A DNA stretch of 64,000 bases, taken from the NCBI GenBank assembly GCA_001596135.1, contig CP014773.1:4836001-4900000 (forward strand), written 5' to 3'. How positions within the stretch are numbered: the first letter of the stretch is position 1; each line of letters starts with the position of its first letter. The position numbers and the translations under genes are program-made. Of this stretch, positions 9,001-17,294 are shown piece after piece. Source of the stretch: Mucilaginibacter sp. PAMC 26640 (GTDB lineage: Bacteria > Bacteroidota > Bacteroidia > Sphingobacteriales > Sphingobacteriaceae). The notes below the pieces were generated by a model, which was not told where the DNA came from, made no database searches, and saw nothing but the letters and a program-made list of their open reading frames with translations.

Positions 9001-9473
9001 TCAAATACCGTCTCTCCGTAAGGCCTGGTCGTACGTACGATGCCATTGCTTTGCTGCGTTCCCCCGCTGCCTGAAGGCGCATAAAAAGTAGTTACACCGC
9101 TAGTGGGGTCCAGCGCGTTGTCCTTATAGTTCCCCGTACTGCTCGAAGAGGTCGTATACGGCAGGTATTTGCGTGCCTCCCTGCCAAAAGCATCGTAAAC
9201 TACCGGCTGCACCATATCGCGCCCGTTGGGAGACCCTGCCTGGTTAACCGTCTGGATCAGACGCCCTAAGCCGTCAAAATACTGCACCCCCGTCTGCACA
9301 GAATCTTTATTAGTAGCTAACTGCCCCAGCTCCGTATTATTACTAATCGGCGTTCGCGGTACCCGCGTTAACACGTAGTTCATCGTCGCCGTCTGGCTGT
9401 AAGCTGCCGATGTTAAAAATAACAGGCACAGCAACAGCGTTGCCTTTTTGTATTTGTTCAGGTTTGATTGCAT
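6033..9473 (-). CDS. Rhs repeat protein with variable C-terminal tip
   Basis: An 1146-aa protein. It has a signal peptide (residues 1-27, ending AAYSQ), a Bacteroidetes-type Rhs N-terminal region (MNYVLTRVPRTPI), many YD/Rhs repeats (YNYDEVSTNYNFNDQ, YRYDRLNRLLSG, YDLTDHLGNARLTFD) and the core boundary YDYGARFYDPVIGRWTSVDP near residue 925. The remaining ~200 residues are an Ala/Val/Thr-rich tip after DPDGRCPSC, with no recognised nuclease or deaminase motif. By eye the core DNA is GC-rich and the tip AT-richer, typical of exchangeable Rhs tips. Rhs repeats form a beta shell enclosing a C-terminal effector. Export through the Sec system is indicated by the signal peptide; the later route is unknown. 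Confidence 0.85.
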   Translation of the reverse strand: MQSNLNKYKKATLLLCLLFLTSAAYSQTATMNYVLTRVPRTPISNNTELGQLATNKDSVQTGVQYFDGLGRLIQTVNQAGSPNGRDMVQPVVYDAFGREARKYLPYTTSSSSTGNYKDNALDPTSGVTTFYAPSGSGGTQQSNGIVRTTRPYGETVFEASPLNRVTEQGAPGFSWQLGQGHTNKMDYGMNGNTGFSRSVLTNNVGSDRVALYTVTINSNQTRSLSRASNNTASYGAGQLYRTITMDENRDSTVDGCLGTTEEYKDKQGQVVVKRTYNKLVIAGRSTILQMLSTYYLYDDLGNLSFVLPPGAMGDSTAAISSATLNSLCYQYRYDERNRMTGKKVPGKAWEYMVYNKLDQLVARQDSNLRQNSQWEVTKYDGQGRVIVTGLWTKSDPNFTAQVFRDSVYANAQWDQKSGTASGTGYTITSYPATLTSNLVLNYYDDYDNIPNWPASGVYDYAARSKMTRGLLTVSKAAILNNPATRLWNVFYYDDQGRVSKTIKQHYLGGAMSVYNYDEVSTNYNFNDQAVSTTRRHFLVNSGGTKDLKLTVYDSLSYDHMGRVRQHWHQLTNGTAAPVAASKILLSQQDYNELGQLYRKKLHSTNSGSTFAQTVTYRYNTRGWMVKDSAQLFSQQLNYDDGAVPQYNGNIASQSWAGSNGSNAKSTEYRYDRLNRLLSGISSDGSSEKGIIYDKMGNLLSLARYLNGTRTDSLSYHYPNGGLSNQQDTIRDLSGNSMYAGLAPMVYTYSGNGYIKHDGRTNNNISYNLMNLPQTVTGTTNITYSYDANGRKLRKVTVGSSSTQATDYIDGIQYSTPGTGTGAIDLVQTGEGRARPNGTGYNYEYDLTDHLGNARLTFDTQSGTRPVQADDYFPFGQNISVTGPLGIKNQYLYNKKELQEETGQYDYGARFYDPVIGRWTSVDPSSEEGDQESLTPYQYGLNNPVRYDDPDGRCPSCLIGGIVGGLVDYGEQVATNYVQGNKNPWTSNINLVSIGTAALAGAATSGASVVENLAAKTAIKITAKVGAALINNTVEVNTTDGVKVHNVKDVLKNTAIDLAADGVAGKIGGKVEGALSKVGVTNAGRLSSTARAAVRATGNNVTRATTATVKAGLKVATKVVAQTTESTIKATTNQKRDELKKNTNTGN

Positions 9474-9502
9474 CTGGTTAAGGTTTTCCTAGGTGTTGCT
9501 GC

Positions 9503-9951
9503 TTATTGCTGGTAATGGTAATCCGTATGCTTAATGATATTCCTCTGCTGTAACCGCACCTCAGCAACATGGTTGCTATTGATGGAAAAAGACAAGCTGG
9601 TGATACCAGTTAAAGTCCATACATTTTGGTCCAAGAGGTGGAAATTGTTTTTCTGACACCGCCTATCGTTATGTTTCCAGTCCCCTTAGCCCAAAGCGAA
9701 ATAAGACAACTATCTGCAGGGAAAGTTGATTTTAATAGGCTGCCAGTTGAGCATTTAACGCCCGTCCGCGCATTTTTGATGACAATATTGCCCGTCTTAT
9801 AGGTAAGCAAAGCGTAGTCATCTTCAAAACTTGTGGAGGCGATAGCTTGACGCGCAGCATTTTTATATTGGGCCATGGGATAATTGTCGTCGTAGCCACA
9901 AACGTCGCCCAGTTCTACAAATGTAAGCTGGTGGTTGTCTTTTCGTTTCAT
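9503..9951 (-). pseudogene. Frameshifted duplicate of a segment of the upstream Rhs-like protein
   Basis: The readable frame gives 113 aa and stops at 9610. The adjacent frame continues in a protein-like way to a TAA at 9503-9505. One extra A in the A-run at 9624-9627 would join both into about 149 aa, reading WTKNVWTLTGITSLSFSI. The restored product resembles residues about 990-1150 of the preceding gene: NYPMAQYKNAARQAIASTSFE against TYPIAEVLNADSASIAYTNFE, later VSFWSKAG against ISLWAKGTG, and VAEVRL against LDELRL. It is therefore a diverged internal duplication of a carbohydrate-binding-like module. The shift is either a real mutation or a sequencing error. It sits 6 nt after the upstream stop and 29 nt before the Rhs start. 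Confidence 0.65.
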
Positions 9952-9957
9952 TGCTAT

Positions 9958-12900
9958 TTAATATTTAGGATTATAGCCTGTACCAAGTGTCAACGCTACG
10001 GTTGATGAGCAGGTGGTGCCTGTTCCGCCCCCTCCGCCGACATTGGTTTCCCCGCCGGATACCGTTGTACTTTGCTGCGATGCGGAGGTTTTGGATGCCG
10101 TGAGCGCTTCGCCACCACCACCGCCGCCGGCTCCCGCACAAGTGATGCATGCAGTTACATCTATCGCATCTGAGGATATCGTATTGGTCCCCGCCTGTAC
10201 CGTTACGCTGCGGTTGCAAACTGTGGTATTGGTTACAGAACCGTTGGTTCTGGTGGTTATCGTTACGTTGTAGTTCACCGTCAGGTTAGCCAGCACGTTG
10301 TAGGTAATGGTACCCGCAGCATCACTGTAAACATCGAACCGGTAGGTATTGTACGTATCAGTACCCTGGGTATAAGTGCTCGCCAGTGTCATTTTTACAT
10401 ACAGAGTTGGCGATGCCGGTACCGGGCAGCCGGTGGTATTGGTACCCAAACTTAGCCAGCGCGTTTTCTGGTACGTCGAACTGGAAGGGTTGCTGTCCAC
10501 TTGCTGCTTTTGCTGCTCGCCCGTGTTATTGTTGTTCGGGTCTTTTACGCACTGCAGATTCTGCGGACTCACATCCACCCAGATCGCATCGATTCCCGCA
10601 TAGTTGTATCTATAGTCCTTTAAAATGCTGCGGTTCTGGTCAAGCACCTGCGCCAGCCTGCCTACATTGTCGTATGTAAAGTAGGTGATATTGTTGCGCA
10701 CGTCGCACTTACTTGCCATGCCTACCAGCGGCTGATAGGTGTAGGTGCTCATTTGCGCATTAACCGGATAGAGGCGCAGCTCGTCCAGCAATCCGCTGCC
10801 GCCGATGGTGACCGATGCCGTACCGGTAACGGTATATTCGCGGTACGTCCAGCCCGATTTGGGATTACCCACAGGCCCTGCGGTTACCGTGCCGCCGCTT
10901 ACCGTTACCGCCGCTCCCGCTTTGCTCCAGAACGAAACGATATAGCTGGCAGATACCGTTAAGCTATTTTTGATTACCGTATTGCTGCTGCTTACCGTAT
11001 AGCACCCATTCCCCATCGGTGCGGTTACATCGGCTACTATACCTGCGTTATTATAAGCCCAGTTGCCCAGGCCAGTGCTGCTATACCCTTCGAAATTGGT
11101 ATAAGCGATACTGGCCGAATCGGCATTTAGCACTTCTGCAATCGGGTAGGTGTTATAATAAGGAAGTCTAACATCCTTATAGCCCCAGATGAAACTTCGT
11201 AGCGCGTCGCCTATCTTTGCCTCCTGGATGATGTTACCTGCCGCATCGTATTTATTAAAGGCCACCACTGGCTGATACCGGCTGTCGCGATTAGCCCCGC
11301 CTGCGGCGGTTACAAAATTGGTAACGGGGGCAACGCTCCGCATCACAAATACGGTGTCTTTGAAGGGTTTATTGGTTTTGTACGTGGTCAGTACAGCGTT
11401 CACGGTACGTGCATTATTGCCGTTGATGTCCGACCGGGAAGTAACCTCTTCGATAGGATAAGTATAGATCCTGGCGGCATTTAAGTAATTCACTCCCCTG
11501 ATGGCGGGAGATGCCGTATTGGAATAGGTTACCAACTGTGTGATCAACTCATTTTTGCTATTAACGCTCTGCAGCCTGGTTAACTGATAGGTTACCGGGT
11601 CCATCTGGTAGTTGTTCCAGGTTTTCAAGGTTTTGTTGGCATCGTTCATATCGTACACATATGTGCTATCGGAAGACAGGTATTTGTAATCGGTTACGGT
11701 TGGATACGGCTGCGCCTTCATTTGCGAAGGGTAATAATTTGAATTCTCATCATATGCTACTGGAAGCGGATTAAAACCAGTTTTGATGCTGTTATATTCC
11801 GATTTGAAATTGATAATACTGTAAATATTTATCTTTTTCTTAACCGGCTGAAGCTGCCCGTTAACGTTTCGGGAGGTAACCTGGCTCAGCAACAGGCCAG
11901 TATGCCAGTCCTGCTGCGTGGGCGGGGCAAAAGGAAACCCAGGACCATTTACGCCCTGCCCTGCAATGTCATAGTTATATTCTTCCTTTCCATTAACCCC
12001 ATTTTTGTCGAAATACTCCTGTACGCTGTAATATCCTACCACCGCACCGCTTTGTGTGGCCATTGGGTAATTGGACGATGCTGTTCGGACGAAATAGGTA
12101 TGTGTGTAAGCCACCTTGTAATTACCAGTTAAAACTGTTAGGTCATAACTATAGGATGGTTGATAATTCAGAAAACCGCTGGACCTGTTGGCATTTGAAT
12201 TTAAATTATAGGTGTAACGCCTTACATTGTAGGGTACTGTACTGATTCCGTCATAATCCTCTATCCTGGCTATGCGCAATCCGCTGGCGGTATGCCCCAC
12301 ATAATTAGATTGCCCTGGTAACGACAGATGATTACTCCAGTTGGCGGCGATCGAATACTTAACAAAGTTTGATTTGGTAGTATCTGTTTGCTGCTTGCTA
12401 TCCAAAAGCACTACCTTATAATAGCCCTGAGGGATAAAAATAGTAGTATCGGTGTTGGTGACATTCTGTACAGCTACCGTGTAATTACCCTGGGCATCCT
12501 GCCCGTAAATGCGGGCGGTAACCAAATCGTAAAGAGGCGGCGGCGGGTTATTGCCATCACGCATGCCATACGCAGTTAAATGTACAGCCATTTTAGGCAC
12601 GTTGTTTAACTGGTTATACACATGCATCAAATGCGTTGGATTGCCGTTTCGGTTATCATAATTGTAGTAAATATTTTGGCTATCGTTCGAAAAAGCCGTA
12701 GCCTGCGGGTCGGCTACGTAATTATCGGCACCAAAATCATAATCAGGCGTTTGATGCGGCTCGAAAAAAAAGTTGGTATAACCATTTGTAGGATATTTGA
12801 TACTCGTCAGCATGCCTGCCGTCATGTAGCCCGCATCGGGAGTTCTGTTTGCACCGGGTAACGGTGTGCTGCTTAAAGGATCTTGCGAAGCTGGCACAAG

Positions 12901-14172
12901 GGTAGTTTGATTAGTGCCATTATAATATCCCCACCAATCCTGATTAAAATACATAGTACCGCCAATCGTAATGTCTGGATTATAAATAAAACTATACTTT
13001 TCTTTTTTGTTTACTGTTGCGGTAACCTGCTCCAACTGTCCGACAAGAGAATCCAGCCTTAAGCGGCTGCTCACTTTATTCGTATAGTAAAACTTGTACA
13101 GTTTAGAAAATCCTGTAGAAGTTATAGCAATAGTATCGATCATTTTAGGCTGTAAAACAGGATCAAGTGTACTAAGATCCAAGCGCTTTAAGTTGGCATA
13201 AATCTGCAGGCTTCCATTTTCAAATGTGATGCCGGTAAGTTTCATATTATGCATACCTGTAGTTGATCCTAAGTCATCGTCGGTTCTTAAAGTAGAGCGA
13301 TTTGTATCTAACCCAGTACCTGAAGTAAGTCTATACTTGGTTCCATTCGGCTGATATTGCGAATATACCTCTGGCTTATAGGTAAAATCTATCCTGCTGC
13401 CCATTGGACTAATAATCGACTTTAACAGCCAGGAGGTATTATATGATTTTTGATTTGCAGTATTCCCATTCCGTTGCGCATATTCTACGGCATCAACACC
13501 TTCCGAAGAGCCAAAGTACCAGGTGACCCCATCCGGGGTCTTGGCCGTAAATGACGGGATATGCTGTCCGGGAGAATAAGCAAAGCTAAATAAAATGTTT
13601 TGCTGTGGGCTGATGATAAAGCCCGACGTTTGACTGAAGCTAAACTGTCCGGAATAACCACCAAAATTAAAATTGAAAACATCGGCTTCACCATCGTAAG
13701 TACCTTCCGCCATCTTGTTCATTACCGCACCCGCCTGCGCGAGAGTTAAAGTACTAGGCTGATTGTTTAATGCGCGGTAAACGTTGCCCACATAGTCAGC
13801 CGCATCAAGGTAACCGAAACTGGATTCGTCTACATTACCCCTAACCGTGCGGGTTATAGCACCACCCGCGTTAAGCGCCCAGCCCAGGCCTACGGAGGAG
13901 GCCTGCTCTTCCACCTTAATCCCGCCTGAGTGGTAATTGATGCTTACCGGCAACGTAAGGTCACCGCTTTTGATCGTATACAGTGGGATGGAGATATTGG
14001 GTACGCCTGTATAATATCCTACAGGTGTTCTTCCAAATTTGCCCAATGCAGCAGCATCCGGCGAAGAAGGTATCGCCTTGGTGATCTCGGTTCCAGCTTT
14101 GGGAATGGCAGGGCTTTGAGCTTGTGCATAAGCGGCTGCGAAAAGCACGAAATATAAAAATATTTTTCTCAT
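9958..14172 (-). CDS. Large exported Rhs-like protein, first gene of the Rhs operon
   Basis: A 1404-aa protein from ATG 14172 (the codon before it is TTG). A signal peptide (MRKIFLYFVLFAAAYAQAQ) is followed by a conserved Bacteroidetes Rhs-associated N-terminus (PVGYYTGVPNISIPLYTI, SVGLGWALNAGGAITRTV). A long beta-rich body, a jelly-roll-like module near 1020-1130 (SYIVSFWSKAGAAVTVSGG) and an Rhs/YD element (YFTYDNVGRLAQVLDQN) come next. The tail is rich in Gly, Ser and Thr. It resembles the proteins that precede Rhs genes in Bacteroidetes and probably forms the N-terminal shell or surface anchor of the system. Part of it is duplicated in the broken gene that follows. Confidence 0.7.
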   Translation of the reverse strand: MRKIFLYFVLFAAAYAQAQSPAIPKAGTEITKAIPSSPDAAALGKFGRTPVGYYTGVPNISIPLYTIKSGDLTLPVSINYHSGGIKVEEQASSVGLGWALNAGGAITRTVRGNVDESSFGYLDAADYVGNVYRALNNQPSTLTLAQAGAVMNKMAEGTYDGEADVFNFNFGGYSGQFSFSQTSGFIISPQQNILFSFAYSPGQHIPSFTAKTPDGVTWYFGSSEGVDAVEYAQRNGNTANQKSYNTSWLLKSIISPMGSRIDFTYKPEVYSQYQPNGTKYRLTSGTGLDTNRSTLRTDDDLGSTTGMHNMKLTGITFENGSLQIYANLKRLDLSTLDPVLQPKMIDTIAITSTGFSKLYKFYYTNKVSSRLRLDSLVGQLEQVTATVNKKEKYSFIYNPDITIGGTMYFNQDWWGYYNGTNQTTLVPASQDPLSSTPLPGANRTPDAGYMTAGMLTSIKYPTNGYTNFFFEPHQTPDYDFGADNYVADPQATAFSNDSQNIYYNYDNRNGNPTHLMHVYNQLNNVPKMAVHLTAYGMRDGNNPPPPLYDLVTARIYGQDAQGNYTVAVQNVTNTDTTIFIPQGYYKVVLLDSKQQTDTTKSNFVKYSIAANWSNHLSLPGQSNYVGHTASGLRIARIEDYDGISTVPYNVRRYTYNLNSNANRSSGFLNYQPSYSYDLTVLTGNYKVAYTHTYFVRTASSNYPMATQSGAVVGYYSVQEYFDKNGVNGKEEYNYDIAGQGVNGPGFPFAPPTQQDWHTGLLLSQVTSRNVNGQLQPVKKKINIYSIINFKSEYNSIKTGFNPLPVAYDENSNYYPSQMKAQPYPTVTDYKYLSSDSTYVYDMNDANKTLKTWNNYQMDPVTYQLTRLQSVNSKNELITQLVTYSNTASPAIRGVNYLNAARIYTYPIEEVTSRSDINGNNARTVNAVLTTYKTNKPFKDTVFVMRSVAPVTNFVTAAGGANRDSRYQPVVAFNKYDAAGNIIQEAKIGDALRSFIWGYKDVRLPYYNTYPIAEVLNADSASIAYTNFEGYSSTGLGNWAYNNAGIVADVTAPMGNGCYTVSSSNTVIKNSLTVSASYIVSFWSKAGAAVTVSGGTVTAGPVGNPKSGWTYREYTVTGTASVTIGGSGLLDELRLYPVNAQMSTYTYQPLVGMASKCDVRNNITYFTYDNVGRLAQVLDQNRSILKDYRYNYAGIDAIWVDVSPQNLQCVKDPNNNNTGEQQKQQVDSNPSSSTYQKTRWLSLGTNTTGCPVPASPTLYVKMTLASTYTQGTDTYNTYRFDVYSDAAGTITYNVLANLTVNYNVTITTRTNGSVTNTTVCNRSVTVQAGTNTISSDAIDVTACITCAGAGGGGGGEALTASKTSASQQSTTVSGGETNVGGGGGTGTTCSSTVALTLGTGYNPKY

Positions 14173-14903
14173 CAATATGGTAAGGTATAAGTAGGAATTA
14201 AATTTAAAAATCAGTAATCAAGTATTCCCGAAAGTAGGTAAGACAGTTTATAATATTTAAAGTGTGCAAGTCCAAGCTGGCAATAGATGCAGGAATGGCT
14301 CCGTTATGACATTCTGTGGTGTGCATTGATTTATATCCATGTCTTTAAAGGGCATTCTACGCCGTAGGAAGTGAATATCAAAAATTCAGTATTCTAAATA
14401 CAAATAATTTATTCATCGCCAGTGTTATAAAAGTACTTAAGGTTTAAGATCCAAGGGACAAATTTGAATAGCTAAATTTTGAATTAGTTGATATTTTCAA
14501 CGTATAATTTCAACTTTTGAAGGATGGATAATAACGGAGAAAATAAATATCTTATTCTTTTTACAAAGACATAGCGGTATTCAATGGCCAAGCAATGTGA
14601 TCGATAACTACCTATTTACTAATCAAATATCGCTTATAGATGTAGAAAATATGAAAACGCCGGGAACTTCCTTTAAGTTTGGAGCTGTAGGTTTGCGCTA
14701 GAAACAATAAGCTTTTGGGTAGATTTGTATTCATGTGAAAGATTTAAGTAATATAATATTTGTGAAATATTAAGCGCAATATAGTAAATCAATTAATTTA
14801 CATGAAATTTATAAAAAATAATTTTTCCAATGAAATTTTAACTTTAAAAAAAAAATTGCATCAATTAAGAATTATTTAATATGTTAGTGATCTAATTGTT
14901 GCC
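14173..14903. other. AT-rich divergent intergenic region
   Basis: The 731 bp separate the Rhs operon (minus) from the pseudopilus operon (plus) and must hold both promoters. I find no exact TTG-N19-TAnnTTTG; the nearest are a minus-strand TACTTTCG at 14229-14236 and a plus-strand AATATTTG near 14755-14762. A plus-strand frame from about 14502 to the TAG at 14699-14701 is open for roughly 60 codons and ends TPGTSFKFGAVGLR. It has no upstream ATG and could be a gene remnant or chance. The last 150 bp before the pilin gene are extremely AT-rich. Confidence 0.4.
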
Positions 14904-15329
14904 ATGAAAACTCCTAAACACTTATTGATAAAACGCCTTGACGGTTATACCCTGACTGAGATATTGGTAGTACTTTGTATTATCGGAATATTGGTGTTCC
15001 TTTCCCTGCCCAATCTTTTGCCGCTGATCACCAAGGCAAAAAGTACAGAAGCAAAACTTCAGCTGGAATACATTCAAAAGCTGGAAAAAAGCTATTACTA
15101 CGAACATTCTAAATACACAAATAGTCTAACCGATATTGGCTTCCTGCAGGAAAAACTGACGACCGACAGCAAAGAAGGGCACGCCAATTACCGGCTGGAG
15201 ATCATCAGCGCAAGCACTACCGGCTTCAAAGCAAAAGCGACAGCGGTTGTCGATTTTAACGGCAACGGCACTTTTAACGTATGGGAGATTGATGAAGAAA
15301 AGAATATTAAAGAGGTAACGCCTGATTGA
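14904..15329 (+). CDS. gspG: Major pseudopilin, GspG-like
   Basis: A 141-aa type IV pilin-like protein. The prepilin leader ends RLDG, cleavage is expected before Y15, and Glu at mature position 5 is present (YTLTE). The hydrophobic helix ILVVLCIIGILVFLSLPNLL follows. The C-terminal domain carries VDFNGNGTFNVWEID, an Asp/Asn-rich loop like the calcium-binding loop of GspG. It would form the shaft of a short periplasmic pseudopilus. It is the first gene of a tight six-gene plus-strand operon, 1 nt before the peptidase gene that should process it. Confidence 0.85.
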   Translation: MKTPKHLLIKRLDGYTLTEILVVLCIIGILVFLSLPNLLPLITKAKSTEAKLQLEYIQKLEKSYYYEHSKYTNSLTDIGFLQEKLTTDSKEGHANYRLEIISASTTGFKAKATAVVDFNGNGTFNVWEIDEEKNIKEVTPD

Positions 15330-15330
15330 T

Positions 15331-15852
15331 GTGCTGATCGTAAAGTTCCTAGTCATTATTTTACTTTTAATCATGTTTTTTCAGGATTTAAAAAGACGGA
15401 GCATATTATGGCCCCTATTTCCTGTACTGGCTGGTCTACTGCTCTTCCTGCGTTTCAATTCAGTTCATAGTGTATCACCTATTTTGATTGAATCCGCACC
15501 CTCCCTACTCTGCCTGGTTTTTATGCTGGTCATGGTTTCCTTGTACTTATCTGCCCGGCATAAAAGGTGGATCAACTTAACGGACGGCATGATCGGCTGG
15601 GCGGATCTACTTTTATTAGCCTGCCTTGCTTTGTACCTTCCGCTATTAAATTATATGTTATTTTTTATCGGCAGTAGCGTGGTCATCCTGGTGGGTTGGC
15701 TGGGTTATCAAGCTTTTGCTCGCGCGAAGTCGCCCTTCATTCCGTTTGCCGGTTGCCAGGCATTGCTGTTCGGCGGCCTGCTTGTGTTCAGCTGGGCATC
15801 TGCCACCGATCTGTTTAATGATTACTGGTTCTTTCAATTGGTTAGCAGATGA
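15331..15852 (+). CDS. Short-form A24 prepilin peptidase, GTG start
   Basis: A 173-aa polytopic membrane protein with about five or six transmembrane segments. The aspartyl protease family A24 is suggested by D19 in FFQDLKRRSI and D92 in IGWADLLLLACLAL, which replaces the usual GxGDxK motif. The N-terminal cysteine-rich and methyltransferase region of full-length PilD/GspO is absent. The GTG at 15331 preserves the first membrane helix and directly follows the pseudopilin stop. It would cleave leaders of the four pilin-like proteins encoded here. Reduced match at the second motif keeps confidence moderate. Confidence 0.65.
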   Translation: MLIVKFLVIILLLIMFFQDLKRRSILWPLFPVLAGLLLFLRFNSVHSVSPILIESAPSLLCLVFMLVMVSLYLSARHKRWINLTDGMIGWADLLLLACLALYLPLLNYMLFFIGSSVVILVGWLGYQAFARAKSPFIPFAGCQALLFGGLLVFSWASATDLFNDYWFFQLVSR

Positions 15853-17282
15853 GCACAATATCAGAGATTTTCCTGCAAACCGATAATATCCACCTGCTCA
15901 GTAAAGAGCAGGCCTGGCATTACCGGATCCTGCCAAAGGAAAAAGTAAATGATCAGCTGTACGTATATTGCGAGGAAGAAACAAATCAGGAAGATTTACA
16001 AGCTGAGTTGGAGATCCTGTTAGGCTTGCCCGTGACCTCAGAGTTTTTGCCTGCCGAACAGATCAACCGCTTACTGGCTACCTACTACATCAAAGATAAC
16101 GCGGCACAATCTAATGCCTCCCTTCATACCGGGCAGGATACCGACAATTTCCTTTTCAATCTTATCCGCGAGGCCAAGAATTTAAAGAGTAGCGATATTC
16201 ACATTGAAAGCTATGAACACAAGTGCCGGGTACGAGTCCGCATAGACGGCATGATGGTGGAGCGTTACCTTCTGAAAAAAGCCGATTATCCATCTCTCAT
16301 CAACAAGATCAAGATCCTTGCTAATTTGGATATTGCCGAAAAACGCCTGCCACAGGACGGCCGCATCGATTATAATTACGAACAATACAAGTTTGATATC
16401 CGGGTTTCGGTGCTGCCGACCTTATATGGCGAAAAGGTCGTATTGCGTTTACTGAACAATGATGCCGCGGATATCGATCTACGGCAACTGGGCCTTTCCA
16501 GTTTCGACCTCGACAATTATTTGCAGGGCGCAAAGCGTCCCAACGGCATCCTGCTGATCAGCGGGCCGACAGGCTCGGGAAAAACTACCACGCTTTACGC
16601 AACATTAAAATTGCTCAACCTGGAAACCCGCAATATCCTGACTATTGAAGACCCGGTTGAATATACGCTGGAAGGGATCAATCAGGTGCAATTGAAAGAA
16701 TCCATTGGCCTTGGGTTCGCGGCAGCCCTTCGGACCTTTCTCCGGCAGGATCCTGATGTGATCATGGTAGGTGAGATAAGGGATGTGGAGACGGCCAATA
16801 TGGCCATCCGAGCAGCGTTGACCGGACACCTCGTGCTTTCCACAATTCATACCAACTCAGCATGGGGTACGGTGTCCCGATTAATTGACATGGGTATCCC
16901 CTCTTTTTTGGTAGCAAGCACCTTAAACACCACTGTTGCCCAGCGCCTGATCAGGCTCCTTTGCACACATTGCAAACAGGAGCAGGAAATGCGGGAAGAA
17001 CTCTATCCTAAGCAGTTCAAACCCTATACACATGTGCCGTTACATTATGTCGCTAAAGGCTGCGACCGATGCTATTTCACTGGCTACAAGGGCCGAAAAG
17101 CCGTATATGAAGTGATTCCGATTGACCGGGATCTAGCTTTGGAGATCAAGAACGGCAACATGTATATCAATGATCAGTTAAAGAGCCGGGGCATCCGCAC
17201 CCTCGCAGAAAATGCCTTCGGGCTTTTCCGGGAAGGATCAACCTCCCTGGAAGAAATTTATCCCTTACTCTTTAATTTCTGA
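15849..17282 (+). CDS. gspE: Secretion ATPase GspE/PilB family
   Basis: A 477-aa cytoplasmic hexameric ATPase that powers pseudopilus assembly. An N1-like domain is followed by Walker A GPTGSGKT (239-246), an Asp box around IEDPVEYTLEG, Walker B DPDVIMVGEIRD (301-312) and a His box ALTGHLVLSTIHTN. A zinc-binding tetracysteine is seen as C372-x-x-C375 and C405-x-x-C408, as in GspE and PilB but not in PilT. The ATG overlaps the peptidase gene by 4 nt (ATGA). Confidence 0.93.
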   Translation: MSTISEIFLQTDNIHLLSKEQAWHYRILPKEKVNDQLYVYCEEETNQEDLQAELEILLGLPVTSEFLPAEQINRLLATYYIKDNAAQSNASLHTGQDTDNFLFNLIREAKNLKSSDIHIESYEHKCRVRVRIDGMMVERYLLKKADYPSLINKIKILANLDIAEKRLPQDGRIDYNYEQYKFDIRVSVLPTLYGEKVVLRLLNNDAADIDLRQLGLSSFDLDNYLQGAKRPNGILLISGPTGSGKTTTLYATLKLLNLETRNILTIEDPVEYTLEGINQVQLKESIGLGFAAALRTFLRQDPDVIMVGEIRDVETANMAIRAALTGHLVLSTIHTNSAWGTVSRLIDMGIPSFLVASTLNTTVAQRLIRLLCTHCKQEQEMREELYPKQFKPYTHVPLHYVAKGCDRCYFTGYKGRKAVYEVIPIDRDLALEIKNGNMYINDQLKSRGIRTLAENAFGLFREGSTSLEEIYPLLFNF

Positions 17283-17294
17283 CCTCAACGGCCT

